Position numbers and translations under genes: made by a program. From Candidatus Falkowiibacteriota bacterium (GTDB lineage Bacteria > Patescibacteriota > Patescibacteriia > Patescibacteriales > UBA12465), in contig JAPLVY010000009.1 in assembly GCA_026396875.1 (NCBI GenBank), forward strand, positions 1 through 51,801: a stretch of DNA of 51,801 nt, read 5' to 3'. The notes beneath the pieces were generated by a model. That model did not search any database, was not told where the DNA came from, and saw only the letters and a list, made by a program, of their open reading frames with translations. Below, in pieces: positions 16,258 to 24,346 of this stretch (positions are counted from its first letter, which is position 1; every line of letters begins with the position of its first letter).

Positions 16258-18255
16258 TTAATTACTACTAGGAATCCTGGAGAAATCTATTTCTTCTCCT
16301 TCGCCAAACTCTTCGCCGGCAGATACGGATAGATTGCTAGAATTTGTTTTTGGTTCTTCTTTTATTTCCCTGCCCTTAAAATTTACTGGACGCAAATTGC
16401 TAAGACTAGAAAGAGACACTGGCTCAGGAGTATTGGCGGCTTTCTCGAACATTTCTTCAACATAATTTTCAGCCCGCTTCTCGGCTTCTTTCAATTTGGT
16501 AAGTTCTGCTTGTTTTAATTTTTGGCGGGCTTCAGTTTCAACTCTTTTTTCCTCTTTCTTAAGAGTTAGGCAATTCTGACAATACACAGGACGAACACCA
16601 TCCGGCTGAAAAGAAACGAAAGTCACTGCTCCACAATTACTACATTCGGTAGATATTTTTCCTGGTGGAATTCTATTGGGAGACGACACTGGCGTGGTAG
16701 CCAAAGTTGGCGCCGCAACAACAGCAACCCTGGGAGCTGCGACAACCGGACGCTGAATAACCGGCTTACTTGTCTGTTGACCAGCTGGCGCCTGATTGCT
16801 TTTTTCTTGCGAAACAGCTGGGTTAACCGCAGTTAAGCCTGGCGCTTGCATAGGGGGGTAGACTGGTGGCGTTCGCACTGAACTTGGAGGAATATAATTA
16901 TTTCTTGGTGGAAAATTTTGGTTACCCGGTTTCGTGAAAGATTTTTTCTCCTGCAATTCTTTTTCTTTGTCCTCCTCTTCGCTCTCATGCCATTTCATAA
17001 TTCTTTCCTCCACTAAAGCGCGAGGGGAGGAATACTTCTCACGCGAAACATCAATAATCTTCTGAGTGTTACCAGTTTTTTCCTCCACCCTGAGTGGTGG
17101 CAAGCCGCGGGCAGAAAATGGATTAGAGGTAATGCCATCAATCATTAACCTTAAGTACATTTCGTATTTTGGCAAATTAACGATGTCCTCCTCGGTGAAT
17201 GTTGGTGTAAACTCTTTGACTAAGTCCTCAGCATCGGTCGCACCAACCCGGAAGACAATCAATGTGCCGACGTTACCAAAAACTGCAGCCTTTACTGTGT
17301 CTCCTAATTGTTCGATATATTGATGGGCCATGATTAAATTTAAACGATATTTTCTGGCCTCCGAAAGAATGTTAGCAAAACTATCAGTAGAAAAGTTCTG
17401 AAATTCATCAATATAAAGATAAAAATCTTTACGTTCGCTTTCAGCGATATCTACCCTACTCATGGCCGCTAATTGAATTTTGGTAATCATCATTGCTCCC
17501 AATAAAGCGGAGTTGTCTTCACCAATTCTCCCTTTACTGAGATTCATGATTAAAATTTTTCCTTCATCCATTATTTTACGGATATCGATAGAAGATTTGA
17601 CTTGGCCAATAACATTACGCATCAAAGAACTAGATAAGAACTGACCAACCTTATTTTGAATTGGCGAAACGGCTTCGGAGGCGAATTTATCGGCATAACC
17701 GGCAAATTCTTTTTCCCAAAACGATTTAACCATCGGATCCTTGATATTTGTGACCACTTTCTTGCGATAAGTTTTATCAGAAAGCATACGTACCACTCCC
17801 AGAAGAGTAGAGCCCGGATAGTCTAAAATAGCTAAAATTGCATTACGCAAAATATACTCCAAGCGTGGCCCCCAAGAGTCAGCCCAAAGTTTTTTAAAAA
17901 CTCCAATCAAACCAGAGGCGACAAGATGTTGCAAGTGAGGCTCAACCTGTTCAACAACGTTAAAAGCAATTGGATAATCAATATCAGCAGGATTTAAATA
18001 GACCACATCATCAATTCGGTTTCTGGGAATAAATTCAATAATTTTCTCAGCCAAGTCTCCGTGAGGGTCAACTACCGCCACACCACGTCCAGCCCTAATG
18101 TCATCAATAATCATGTTCTCTAGGATCGTGGACTTACCCATTCCGGTTTTTCCAATCAAATACATATGACGACGACGATCGTCGGTCTTGATACCGAATT
18201 TTTTAAATTCGTTTCGGTAAGTTGTCTGTGCAAAAACTGCAATTTCACTATTCAT
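16258..18255 (-). CDS. Conjugation/T4SS-type ATPase with C-terminal zinc ribbon (TraG/VirD4-like)
   Basis: 665 residues. Walker A GKTGMGKST (35-43) near the N-terminus, AVVDPHGDLAEKI, and Walker B LYIDEFQNF with the downstream MAHQYIEQL typical of VirD4/TraD-like coupling ATPases. After residue 410 comes a charged and proline-rich linker, then a CSNC...CQNC zinc ribbon and a lysine/glutamate-rich helix. No N-terminal membrane helices are seen, unlike classical VirD4. Such proteins are common in CPR chromosomes, where they may drive DNA or pilus transport; the role here is unproven. It overlaps nothing and follows a small membrane protein by 4 bp. Confidence 0.82.
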   Translation of the reverse strand: MNSEIAVFAQTTYRNEFKKFGIKTDDRRRHMYLIGKTGMGKSTILENMIIDDIRAGRGVAVVDPHGDLAEKIIEFIPRNRIDDVVYLNPADIDYPIAFNVVEQVEPHLQHLVASGLIGVFKKLWADSWGPRLEYILRNAILAILDYPGSTLLGVVRMLSDKTYRKKVVTNIKDPMVKSFWEKEFAGYADKFASEAVSPIQNKVGQFLSSSLMRNVIGQVKSSIDIRKIMDEGKILIMNLSKGRIGEDNSALLGAMMITKIQLAAMSRVDIAESERKDFYLYIDEFQNFSTDSFANILSEARKYRLNLIMAHQYIEQLGDTVKAAVFGNVGTLIVFRVGATDAEDLVKEFTPTFTEEDIVNLPKYEMYLRLMIDGITSNPFSARGLPPLRVEEKTGNTQKIIDVSREKYSSPRALVEERIMKWHESEEEDKEKELQEKKSFTKPGNQNFPPRNNYIPPSSVRTPPVYPPMQAPGLTAVNPAVSQEKSNQAPAGQQTSKPVIQRPVVAAPRVAVVAAPTLATTPVSSPNRIPPGKISTECSNCGAVTFVSFQPDGVRPVYCQNCLTLKKEEKRVETEARQKLKQAELTKLKEAEKRAENYVEEMFEKAANTPEPVSLSSLSNLRPVNFKGREIKEEPKTNSSNLSVSAGEEFGEGEEIDFSRIPSSN

Positions 18256-18259
18256 ATTT

Positions 18260-18496
18260 TTATTTCAAAAATTCAGAATAACTACCCAAATAGCTCTTAA
18301 TGAGCGGTGGCAAGTAGAAAAAGCCAATGGCGAGAGGAATGATAATAATCAAAAGACGAACGGTCGCCCAGACATTTTGCCACTTAATATATTTTCGAAC
18401 ATGAGTTAAACTCTCGGCAATCTCCTCACTCAAAGCGATATTCCTCTGAAGTAATTGCCTTAAATCCTCTTCATTACTCTTTGTTTCTTCGACCAT
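18260..18496 (-). CDS. Small single-pass membrane protein with coiled coil
   Basis: 78 residues: an acidic coiled-coil-like N-terminus (EEDLRQLLQRNIALSEEIAES) and one membrane helix (about 46-68) with a short tail. It lies 4 bp before the T4SS-type ATPase, so it could be its membrane anchor, which would fit the missing membrane helices of that ATPase. That link is inference from position. Confidence 0.7.
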   Translation of the reverse strand: MVEETKSNEEDLRQLLQRNIALSEEIAESLTHVRKYIKWQNVWATVRLLIIIIPLAIGFFYLPPLIKSYLGSYSEFLK

Positions 18497-18500
18497 AAAA

Positions 18501-19241
18501 TTATCTTAGCTGGCAAATGCCAACGAATTTGCTGCCAATTATTGCCATCTCCTCCATCTCTTGACTACTATAAGCCTTCTTCCCTTGCAACATGGGGTCG
18601 ACAAGCTCTGTGTCTGACTTAAATTTTTGCAGATACCAAGCGTCTGCCCCCTTAATCACTTGACCCATTTCAGAAAAATCATCAATTTCAAGTAATCCAG
18701 GAGTAACGGTGGTGCGAAATTCATGGGGGAGACCACTCTCAATCACCATTTTAACACTTCTAAGCAACTTCTGGCAATCAACAGGAACACCAACAACTAA
18801 TTCATATTTTGCTAGCGGTGCTTTTAAATCCATGGCCAAATAATCAATCAATTTCTGCTCTAGAAGCTTGGCTAGCGTTTCTGGGTTAGTTCCATTGGTG
18901 TCCAGTTTTATTTTAAACCCGAGCTCTCTAATCTTCGTAATAAATTCTGGTAAATCATGATGCATGGTGGGCTCACCGCCAGTTATCACTATCCCATCTA
19001 ATTTACCCACCCGGCTTTTTAGAAAAAGAAAAAGGTCTTCCTCCGGAACCGGGGAAAAACCTTTATTCTTGTATTCTTCTATCCCGCCTAACTCTTTTGA
19101 GGGCCAGACAAGCATGGGATTATAGCAGAAGTGGCAACGGAAATTACAACCAACGGTGAAAATGATAGCTGACAAGCAGCCTGGGTAGTCAATCAGACTT
19201 AATTTTTCTAATCCTCCGATTTTCATAGGGTTTGTTGGCAA
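18501..19241 (-). CDS. nrdG: Anaerobic ribonucleoside-triphosphate reductase activating protein (radical SAM)
   Basis: 246 residues with the radical SAM motif CNFRCHFC (C32, C36, C39) and the SAM-binding GGEPTMH. It generates the glycyl radical on NrdD by reductive cleavage of SAM. The N-terminus KIGGLEKLSLIDYPG is typical of the NrdG-like PflA-related group. It lies downstream of nrdR, nrdD and the small glycyl-radical ORF, which supports the assignment over pyruvate formate-lyase activase. Confidence 0.9.
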   Translation of the reverse strand: MPTNPMKIGGLEKLSLIDYPGCLSAIIFTVGCNFRCHFCYNPMLVWPSKELGGIEEYKNKGFSPVPEEDLFLFLKSRVGKLDGIVITGGEPTMHHDLPEFITKIRELGFKIKLDTNGTNPETLAKLLEQKLIDYLAMDLKAPLAKYELVVGVPVDCQKLLRSVKMVIESGLPHEFRTTVTPGLLEIDDFSEMGQVIKGADAWYLQKFKSDTELVDPMLQGKKAYSSQEMEEMAIIGSKFVGICQLR

Positions 19242-19306
19242 TCCGGGAAATCCGAAAGACCACGCTGCCTATTTCCAAAGTCCCGAGGAAGCCACTTTTT
19301 TATTTT

Positions 19307-19492
19307 TTAACAACAGGAGTTATCTACTTTATAGGTCTTGCGATCTTTGAACTCGGCCGCTTTACCTTTATTGAAATTTTGCACTGGAGTTAACCAGCCA
19401 ACAACTCGGCTGTAAACGACGCATTCTTGACGCTCAGTTTTAATTGGGCTCATATTTTTTTGTGTGGCCACCGGCCTTTGTCTTTTTTGCAT
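19307..19492 (-). CDS. Stand-alone glycyl-radical domain of anaerobic ribonucleotide reductase
   Basis: 61 residues. The segment ECVVYSRVVGWLTPVQNF (glycyl radical candidate G32 in RVVGWL) followed by NKGKAAEFKDRKTYKV matches the C-terminal tail that normally ends NrdD. Here it is a separate ORF, 53 bp after the nrdD stop and in a different frame. The extreme C-terminus is Cys-Cys, as at the end of the nrdD product. The start could be ATG 19492 or ATG 19453. It would act in trans, as GrcA does for pyruvate formate-lyase, or reflect a split of nrdD. Confidence 0.7.
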   Translation of the reverse strand: MQKRQRPVATQKNMSPIKTERQECVVYSRVVGWLTPVQNFNKGKAAEFKDRKTYKVDNSCC

Positions 19493-19545
19493 GGGGACAA
19501 ATTGACGGCTGACTCTTACTTATATTTTAATTTAAATAATAACAA

Positions 19546-21618
19546 TTAGCAACACGCTGGATTATTCGCTCCCGCGTCCTGACGTTCTTCATCGGTGGTA
19601 CCGACAAAACCGATTTCTTCATCACATTTTGGACAATATTTGTGCTCACCAGCCAAATAACCATGTTTTGGACAAATAGAGAAGGTGGGGGTGATTGTAA
19701 AATAAGGCAAACGATAATTATTCACTATCTTCTGAACTAGTTGTTTGGTTGTTTCTGGGTCCTTAATTCTTTCACCCAAAAATCCATGAAGCACAGTACC
19801 GCCAGTATATTTTATTTGCAAGTCATCCTGAAGATCAAGAGCTGTGAAGATATCATCGGTGTGACTAACTGGAATGTGTGAAGAATTGGTGTAATAAGGA
19901 TCAGCGTTATCATTTTTAACCGCGTCATCATTGGCAAAAACAATATCTGGAAAAAGTTCTTTATCTTTTTTGGCAAAACGATAAGTGCAGCCCTCGCCTG
20001 GTGTTGCCTCGAGATTGAACAAGTCGTTAGTTTCGTTTTGATAATCCATCAATCTCTCGCGCATAAAGTCCAGAATCTCGCTAGCGAACTGATGTCCTTC
20101 TTCTTCGGCCAAACTTTTTCCGAGCAAATTCAAGGAAGCCTCATTCATGCCGTTAATACCAATGGTGTTGAAATGATTTTGCCAATAAGAGCCGAAGCGT
20201 TCGTGAATATCTTTTAAATAGAACATCGAATAAGGAAATAGGCCGTCTAGGGTAAACTTTTCGATCACCTTTCTCTTGATGGCCAGGCTCTCTTTGGCAA
20301 CTTCCATGAGCTTGGTTAAACGAACTTTGAATTCTTCTTTGTCTTTTGATAAATAACCGAGACGGGCCAGATTAATAGTCACTACACCCAAAGAACCAGT
20401 TAAAGGATTGGCGCCGAATAGGCCGCCGCCACGTTTACGCAGTTCTCTGTTGTCTAAACGTAGGCGACAACACATTGAGCGAGCGTCATCACGATTCATG
20501 TCAGAGTTTACAAAGTTGGAAAAATAAGGAACGCCATATTTTGAAGTCATCTCCCAAACTGGTTTCAAGCATTCACGATTCCAATCAAATTCTTTGTCCA
20601 CTGTATATGTCGGGATTGGAAAGCCGAATACCCGGCCAGTGGAATCTCCGGCAATCATCACCTCTGCAAAAGCCTGATTAAACATATCCATTTCTTTTTG
20701 GAAATCTTTATATTTTTCCGGCATCACTTCACCACCAATGATCACACTCTCTTCGCCAATCATTTTCGAAGGGGTGACATCAAGGGTAACGTTGGTAAAT
20801 GGCGTCTGAAAACCGACGCGAGTTGGCACGTTGACATTAAACATGAATTCCTGAAGACCTTGCTTTACCTCTTCATAATTAAGACCATCATAACGAATGA
20901 AGGGGGCAAGGTAGGTGTCAAAATTGGCAAAGGCCTGTGCTCCGGCGGCTTCGCCCTGAAGGGTGTAGAAAAAGTTGACTACTTGTCCCAAGGCACTACG
21001 AAAATGCTTTGCTGGCTTGCTTTGAATTTTTTCCTTGACTCCACCAAAACCACGGATAAGCAAATCTTTCAAGTCCCAACCGCAACAATATGGAGCGAGC
21101 ATGCCCAGGTCATGAATGTGCAAATCACCATTAACGTGGGCTAAGCGGATGTTTTCTGGATACAACTTATTCAACCAATAACGAGCCGAGATGGCGGAGG
21201 CTAGATAATTGTTTAAGCCTTGGACAGAGAAGCTCATATTGCTATTTTCTTTCAAGCGCCAATCTGAACGACCCAAATAATCTTCCATTAATTTTTCATC
21301 AGCGGTCGCTTGGTTTATGTCTCTCACTTGGCGATGCTGTTCACGATACAAGATGTAGGCCTTGGCAATTTTAATTTTCTTGTCGCTAATCAAAGTCTCC
21401 TCAACTACGTCCTGAATTTCTTCCACTGCCGGAATGCTATTCGGGTGAAATTTTTTGTTAACACGGACGACTACTTCGTCGGCCAATCTTTTAACCTCAA
21501 CTTCATCATATTCATCAACTGCCTTGGCGGCATTAGTGATGGCGTGCAAGATTTTTTCTTCAGAGAAAGAGGCAATGTCACCTGATCTTTTCCTGATTTT
21601 GGTAATCACTTCGGACAT
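19546..21618 (-). CDS. nrdD: Anaerobic (class III) ribonucleoside-triphosphate reductase, large part
   Basis: 690 residues. An N-terminal ATP-cone (about 3-95), then the ten-stranded barrel with the vicinal cysteines MCCRLRLD and GGGLFGANPLTGSLG. The C-terminus has the zinc site (CPKHGYLAGEHKYCPKC) but stops at PACC without the usual RVxGY glycyl-radical tail, which appears in the next small ORF. The enzyme makes dNTPs without oxygen. It is 20 bp downstream of nrdR and lies under the predicted NrdR boxes. Confidence 0.92.
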   Translation of the reverse strand: MSEVITKIRKRSGDIASFSEEKILHAITNAAKAVDEYDEVEVKRLADEVVVRVNKKFHPNSIPAVEEIQDVVEETLISDKKIKIAKAYILYREQHRQVRDINQATADEKLMEDYLGRSDWRLKENSNMSFSVQGLNNYLASAISARYWLNKLYPENIRLAHVNGDLHIHDLGMLAPYCCGWDLKDLLIRGFGGVKEKIQSKPAKHFRSALGQVVNFFYTLQGEAAGAQAFANFDTYLAPFIRYDGLNYEEVKQGLQEFMFNVNVPTRVGFQTPFTNVTLDVTPSKMIGEESVIIGGEVMPEKYKDFQKEMDMFNQAFAEVMIAGDSTGRVFGFPIPTYTVDKEFDWNRECLKPVWEMTSKYGVPYFSNFVNSDMNRDDARSMCCRLRLDNRELRKRGGGLFGANPLTGSLGVVTINLARLGYLSKDKEEFKVRLTKLMEVAKESLAIKRKVIEKFTLDGLFPYSMFYLKDIHERFGSYWQNHFNTIGINGMNEASLNLLGKSLAEEEGHQFASEILDFMRERLMDYQNETNDLFNLEATPGEGCTYRFAKKDKELFPDIVFANDDAVKNDNADPYYTNSSHIPVSHTDDIFTALDLQDDLQIKYTGGTVLHGFLGERIKDPETTKQLVQKIVNNYRLPYFTITPTFSICPKHGYLAGEHKYCPKCDEEIGFVGTTDEERQDAGANNPACC

Positions 21619-21638
21619 AGGGATTTTTTTAGATTTTA

Positions 21639-22097
21639 TTATTTTTTTTCTTTAATTAATTTATTTAACTCCTTGCGGAATTCCTGGGCGTCCTTAAATG
21701 ATTCATAGACTGAGGCGTAACGAATATAAGCCACTTGATCAACTTTCTTTAATTGCTTCATGACGATGGCACCAACTTGCCGGGAAGTGATTTCGTTTTT
21801 TTTCAAACGTTGCATTTCTCTTTCAATGGAGTGAACAAGTTTTTTGAAATTATCTTCGGTTATCGGCCGCTTCTCAAAAGATTTTTTTAAACCACTAACT
21901 AATTTCTCACGACTATACGACTCACGACGGCCGTCTCTTTTGACAATTGCGAGGTCCAGAAGTTCAACCTCTTCATAAGTTGAAAAGCGAAAACCGCACT
22001 TCAAACATTCGCGGCGTCGGCGGATGGAAAGGCCATCGGTGGCCACGCGTGAATCCACTACTTTTGTGTCATCAAAGTAACAAATTGGGCATTTCAT
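21639..22097 (-). CDS. nrdR: Transcriptional repressor NrdR
   Basis: 152 residues, full length. N-terminal zinc ribbon (C3, C6, C31, C34) with RRRRECLKCGFRFST, then an ATP-cone (VKRDGRRESYSREKLVSGLKKSFEKR). NrdR senses dATP/ATP and represses ribonucleotide reductase genes by binding tandem NrdR boxes. It is the first gene of the nrdR-nrdD cluster. Two box-like palindromes lie just upstream, so it is probably autoregulated. Confidence 0.96.
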   Translation of the reverse strand: MKCPICYFDDTKVVDSRVATDGLSIRRRRECLKCGFRFSTYEEVELLDLAIVKRDGRRESYSREKLVSGLKKSFEKRPITEDNFKKLVHSIEREMQRLKKNEITSRQVGAIVMKQLKKVDQVAYIRYASVYESFKDAQEFRKELNKLIKEKK

Positions 22098-22111
22098 AAA
22101 AAATTGATAAA

Positions 22112-22158
22112 TTCAACATTTTGTGGGGTTTTTTACCACCTACCACTAAATGTTGTGC
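22112..22158. promoter_or_regulatory. Tandem NrdR boxes
   Basis: Two 16-bp palindrome-like sites: 22112-22127 (TTCAACATTTTGTGGG) and 22143-22158 (CCACTAAATGTTGTGC). The second matches the CAC-N8-GTG pattern of the NrdR box well, the first only in part. Their centres are 31 bp apart, three helical turns, as is usual for NrdR. Confidence 0.65.
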
Positions 22159-22167
22159 TCAATTTAC

Positions 22168-22173
22168 ATTCTA
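22168..22173 (-). promoter_or_regulatory. Predicted extended -10 of the nrdR operon
   Basis: On the minus strand TGCTAGAAT gives an extended -10 (TGn plus TAGAAT, 5/6 match). The predicted start is near 22162, so the NrdR boxes sit just downstream and could block elongation or initiation. Confidence 0.45.
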
Positions 22174-22276
22174 GCAGAATTTAAGGACCAGGGAAAGGGT
22201 GTAAAAATAACGAATATAAGCGAGAAAAATAAGTCATTGACACCCACCATAAAAAACTGTGGATAAGTACAAAAAA

Positions 22277-22304
22277 GGAGACTGAATCAGTCTCCTTTTG
22301 TTTT
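22277..22304. terminator. Bidirectional terminator
   Basis: GGAGACT (22277-22283) pairs with AGTCTCC (22289-22295), with A-tract before and T-rich sequence after. It lies between the integrase end and the nrdR promoter and insulates the two. The rest of gap 22098-22462 holds the NrdR region and two inverted repeats. Confidence 0.7.
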
Positions 22305-22319
22305 ATATTTTTGAGAAAT

Positions 22320-22365
22320 AATTAATTCATTCTTTTCCGAATAAATGCTGGATAGTGAATTAATT
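22320..22365. repeat. Perfect 10-bp inverted repeat near the integrase end
   Basis: AATTAATTCA (22320-22329) and TGAATTAATT (22356-22365) with 26 bp between. It sits at the prophage/host junction and might be part of an attachment site, but AT-rich repeats also arise by chance. Confidence 0.35.
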
Positions 22366-22425
22366 CTCCGCTGGCAGTAAAATTCTCACTTTTTAACTCA
22401 AATTATACTTGTATTATAGCATACG

Positions 22426-22458
22426 GGTGGGGGTTGGCAAGTCCAACCCCCACCTTTT
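22426..22458 (+). terminator. Strong GC-rich hairpin after the integrase gene
   Basis: GGTGGGGGTTGG (22426-22437) pairs with CCAACCCCCACC (22443-22454), a 12-bp stem with loop CAAGT and TTTT following on the plus strand. It lies directly beyond the integrase stop. The minus-strand side has no T-tract, so it is a better terminator for plus-strand transcripts. Confidence 0.6.
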
Positions 22459-22462
22459 AAAG

Positions 22463-23371
22463 CTAAAAATTCATCAATCTTTGATGAATCTGTTTCAGCT
22501 CCGGATTAACATAATGAGTATAGACTTGCGTACTCCGAAGATCACTATGCCCCAAGAACATCTGAACCGCCCTCAAGTCTGCCCCATTCTTGAGCATATG
22601 GGTTGCAAACGAGTGCCTAAAACTATGAGTGGAAATGTCACTTCTTAACCCTGCCCGCTTAACATACTTCTTAACCACCTCCTGAGCCGACCTTTTTCCT
22701 ATCCTACCATTATTCAATTCAGTCCATTCGTTCCTCTTTCTAGTAAAGGTAAAAAGAGCTGGGTAATTATCCTCCCTTGTTTTGAGATACTCCGTAACCC
22801 AATACATGGCTCTCTCATTCAAATATACCGTCCGAATCTTATCAAATTTGCCCTGAACTATTATCTCCCCGCATTTTATATCAATATCCTTATTAAGTTT
22901 TATCATTTCCTCAAGCCTCATGCCGGTGGCGAACAAAACCTCTAAAATCGCTCTATTTCTCTTACCCTCATCATTCCCCGTATTGATCGTAGCGATCATC
23001 CGCTGAAATTCATCTTGATTAAAAAATATAATCCTATCAGCCGCTCGAACGCCTTTTGGCACGCAGGATGGTGGCATGGCCTTAATTCCCTTCTTTTCCA
23101 TGCAAGTCAGAAACATTCTAATCATCTTAAGTTTTTCGCTAACTGTAGACAGCTTTATCTTCCTGTTTTTCTGATATGCATGGTCAGTATCCAGTAAATG
23201 CTTCTTATATTTTAAAATCAGCTCCTCGCTTATCTGTTTTACGTCAACATCACCAACCCATTCATAAAAATGACGAAAATGATGTTCATAATTAATGACC
23301 GTCTTTTTTGAATGGTTTTGCTCAATTTCACACCACTCAAAAAATTTTAGCCCCGCCTCTGTTATCATCAT
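22463..23371 (-). CDS. Tyrosine recombinase/integrase (XerC/D-like)
   Basis: 302 residues. SAM-like N-terminal domain (about 3-95) and a catalytic domain with R152 (FATGMRLEEM), K175 (GKFDKIR), H249-x-x-R252 (THSFRHS), H275 (LGHSDL) and nucleophile Y284 (VYTHY). It catalyses site-specific recombination for prophage integration and excision. The gene starts with an ATGA overlap with an upstream 94-residue ORF and ends next to a strong hairpin. A chromosomal Xer role is less likely given the phage genes behind it. Confidence 0.9.
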   Translation of the reverse strand: MMITEAGLKFFEWCEIEQNHSKKTVINYEHHFRHFYEWVGDVDVKQISEELILKYKKHLLDTDHAYQKNRKIKLSTVSEKLKMIRMFLTCMEKKGIKAMPPSCVPKGVRAADRIIFFNQDEFQRMIATINTGNDEGKRNRAILEVLFATGMRLEEMIKLNKDIDIKCGEIIVQGKFDKIRTVYLNERAMYWVTEYLKTREDNYPALFTFTRKRNEWTELNNGRIGKRSAQEVVKKYVKRAGLRSDISTHSFRHSFATHMLKNGADLRAVQMFLGHSDLRSTQVYTHYVNPELKQIHQRLMNF

Positions 23372-23652
23372 ACCATTATTGCATCAGCCAAGTTAAAGCC
23401 CTCAACTGCGAAATCGGCTAGACTGATAATAATGAATGAAAACATCAAAGTGCCTAATGCCCTTTGAAACAACTCAACCCTGCCCCTAAATCTTTGCAGG
23501 CTTGTTTTTGGCTTAAGGTAACTATTGCTAACTACCTCCTGCACCTGATCGACTGTTAAATAATGCTCCCTGCCACAGTCATGGCACTCACCGAGAAAAA
23601 TTTTCCCTCCATAGGCATAACGGCCTAGGGCTTTGTGGTTCGCTTTGTTCAT
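23368..23652 (-). CDS. Small protein with Cys pair and C-terminal membrane helix
   Basis: 94 residues: a CxxC pair (GECHDCGREHYL) near residue 23-26, a basic linker and one hydrophobic segment (about 66-90). It overlaps the integrase gene by 4 bp (ATGA), so the two are probably translated together. It could influence integrase or excision, but no excisionase-like helix-turn-helix is visible. Family not recognised. Confidence 0.7.
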   Translation of the reverse strand: MNKANHKALGRYAYGGKIFLGECHDCGREHYLTVDQVQEVVSNSYLKPKTSLQRFRGRVELFQRALGTLMFSFIIISLADFAVEGFNLADAIMV

Positions 23653-23706
23653 AACACCTTTTAGCCAAACAATAAAATAACATTAATATATTATTAATAT
23701 TGCTCG

Positions 23707-23715
23707 TGCTATAAT
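23707..23715 (+). promoter_or_regulatory. Predicted extended -10 promoter for a structured RNA
   Basis: TGCTATAAT: a perfect TATAAT (23710-23715) with TG extension. There is no clear -35, which extended -10 promoters do not need. The predicted start is near 23722. Confidence 0.5.
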
Positions 23716-23721
23716 TAAATC

Positions 23722-23933
23722 AACCCAAGATCGGAGTGCTTTCCTTTATTGGGCGAGAAAAGGCGGACTTTTAGCCGTCTTTTCGGTTAATAAAAACTTA
23801 TCCGGGGTAGATGTTAACGCTTCCCACGGATAAGTCAAATTAATGCCGAAAGTTTGACATTAACCAGCCAATATACCATACTATTTACTTTTTTCCATAC
23901 CAAAAACGACCAAGTATCACACTTGGTCGTTTT
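23722..23933 (+). ncRNA. Candidate structured phage RNA (about 210 nt)
   Basis: Gene-free stretch 23653-24000 with a plus-strand promoter, successive hairpins and a terminator. H1 pairs CCCAA (23724-23728) with TTGGG (23749-23753). H2 pairs GAAAAGGCGG (23757-23766) with CCGTCTTTTC (23775-23784). H3 pairs ACTTATCCG plus GGG (23796-23807) with CCC and CGGATAAGT (23823-23835). H4 pairs GTCAAA with TTTGAC (23834-23858) and partly competes with H3. I found no start codon giving a convincing ORF. Function unknown. Confidence 0.45.
23903..23933. terminator. Perfect 13-bp bidirectional terminator
   Basis: AAAACGACCAAGT (23903-23915) and ACTTGGTCGTTTT (23921-23933), loop ATCAC. It can end the candidate RNA on the plus strand and the cargo operon on the minus strand. 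Confidence 0.8.
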
Positions 23934-24000
23934 AAAATTGAGATAAAATTATTCTAAAGAAAAGATGAAATTTTTATGAAATCCTATATTGCTCTAAAAT

Positions 24001-24342
24001 TTAGATGCCAACATGAGGCTTGCCACTTGCAAATGTTGCTTCACCATTAAAATATGACCCGCCCCGAAAATACCACTCGCTCCTACCAATCACATCAACC
24101 GCATTCTCTGGTTTTATGTGCTTTAATTCATTCCCTGCAATTAAACACCTAAACCATCTCCCTGATTTACTAAACGCTTCGTACTCGACATGGTAGCATA
24201 GCCACAACTTACTACATTGAGGACACCTTCTTACTGACACATCTCCAAATCTCCCTTCTGTTTCGTCTACCCCCTCCATTAAAACATCCCAGTTTGGTGA
24301 ATAAGTACTCGGCGTTTCACATGTACACTTTGTAATTTCCAT
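24001..24342 (-). CDS. Hypothetical Cys-rich protein (113 residues)
   Basis: Soluble protein with CTC near the N-terminus and CPQC near residue 40, possibly a zinc-binding pair of knuckles, followed by an aromatic-rich segment (LWLCYHVEYEAF, SGRWFRC). It starts 4 bp after the lipoprotein stop and is the last gene before the bidirectional terminator. Family not recognised. Confidence 0.65.
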   Translation of the reverse strand: MEITKCTCETPSTYSPNWDVLMEGVDETEGRFGDVSVRRCPQCSKLWLCYHVEYEAFSKSGRWFRCLIAGNELKHIKPENAVDVIGRSEWYFRGGSYFNGEATFASGKPHVGI

Positions 24343-24346
24343 ATTG

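Noticed and set aside
20698-21144. 148-codon plus-strand ORF inside nrdD
   Set aside because: It lies antisense to strongly conserved NrdD sequence and shows no recognisable protein features.
22409-22648. Plus-strand ORF over the end of the integrase
   Set aside because: It is a shadow of the integrase frame and has no support from codon pattern.
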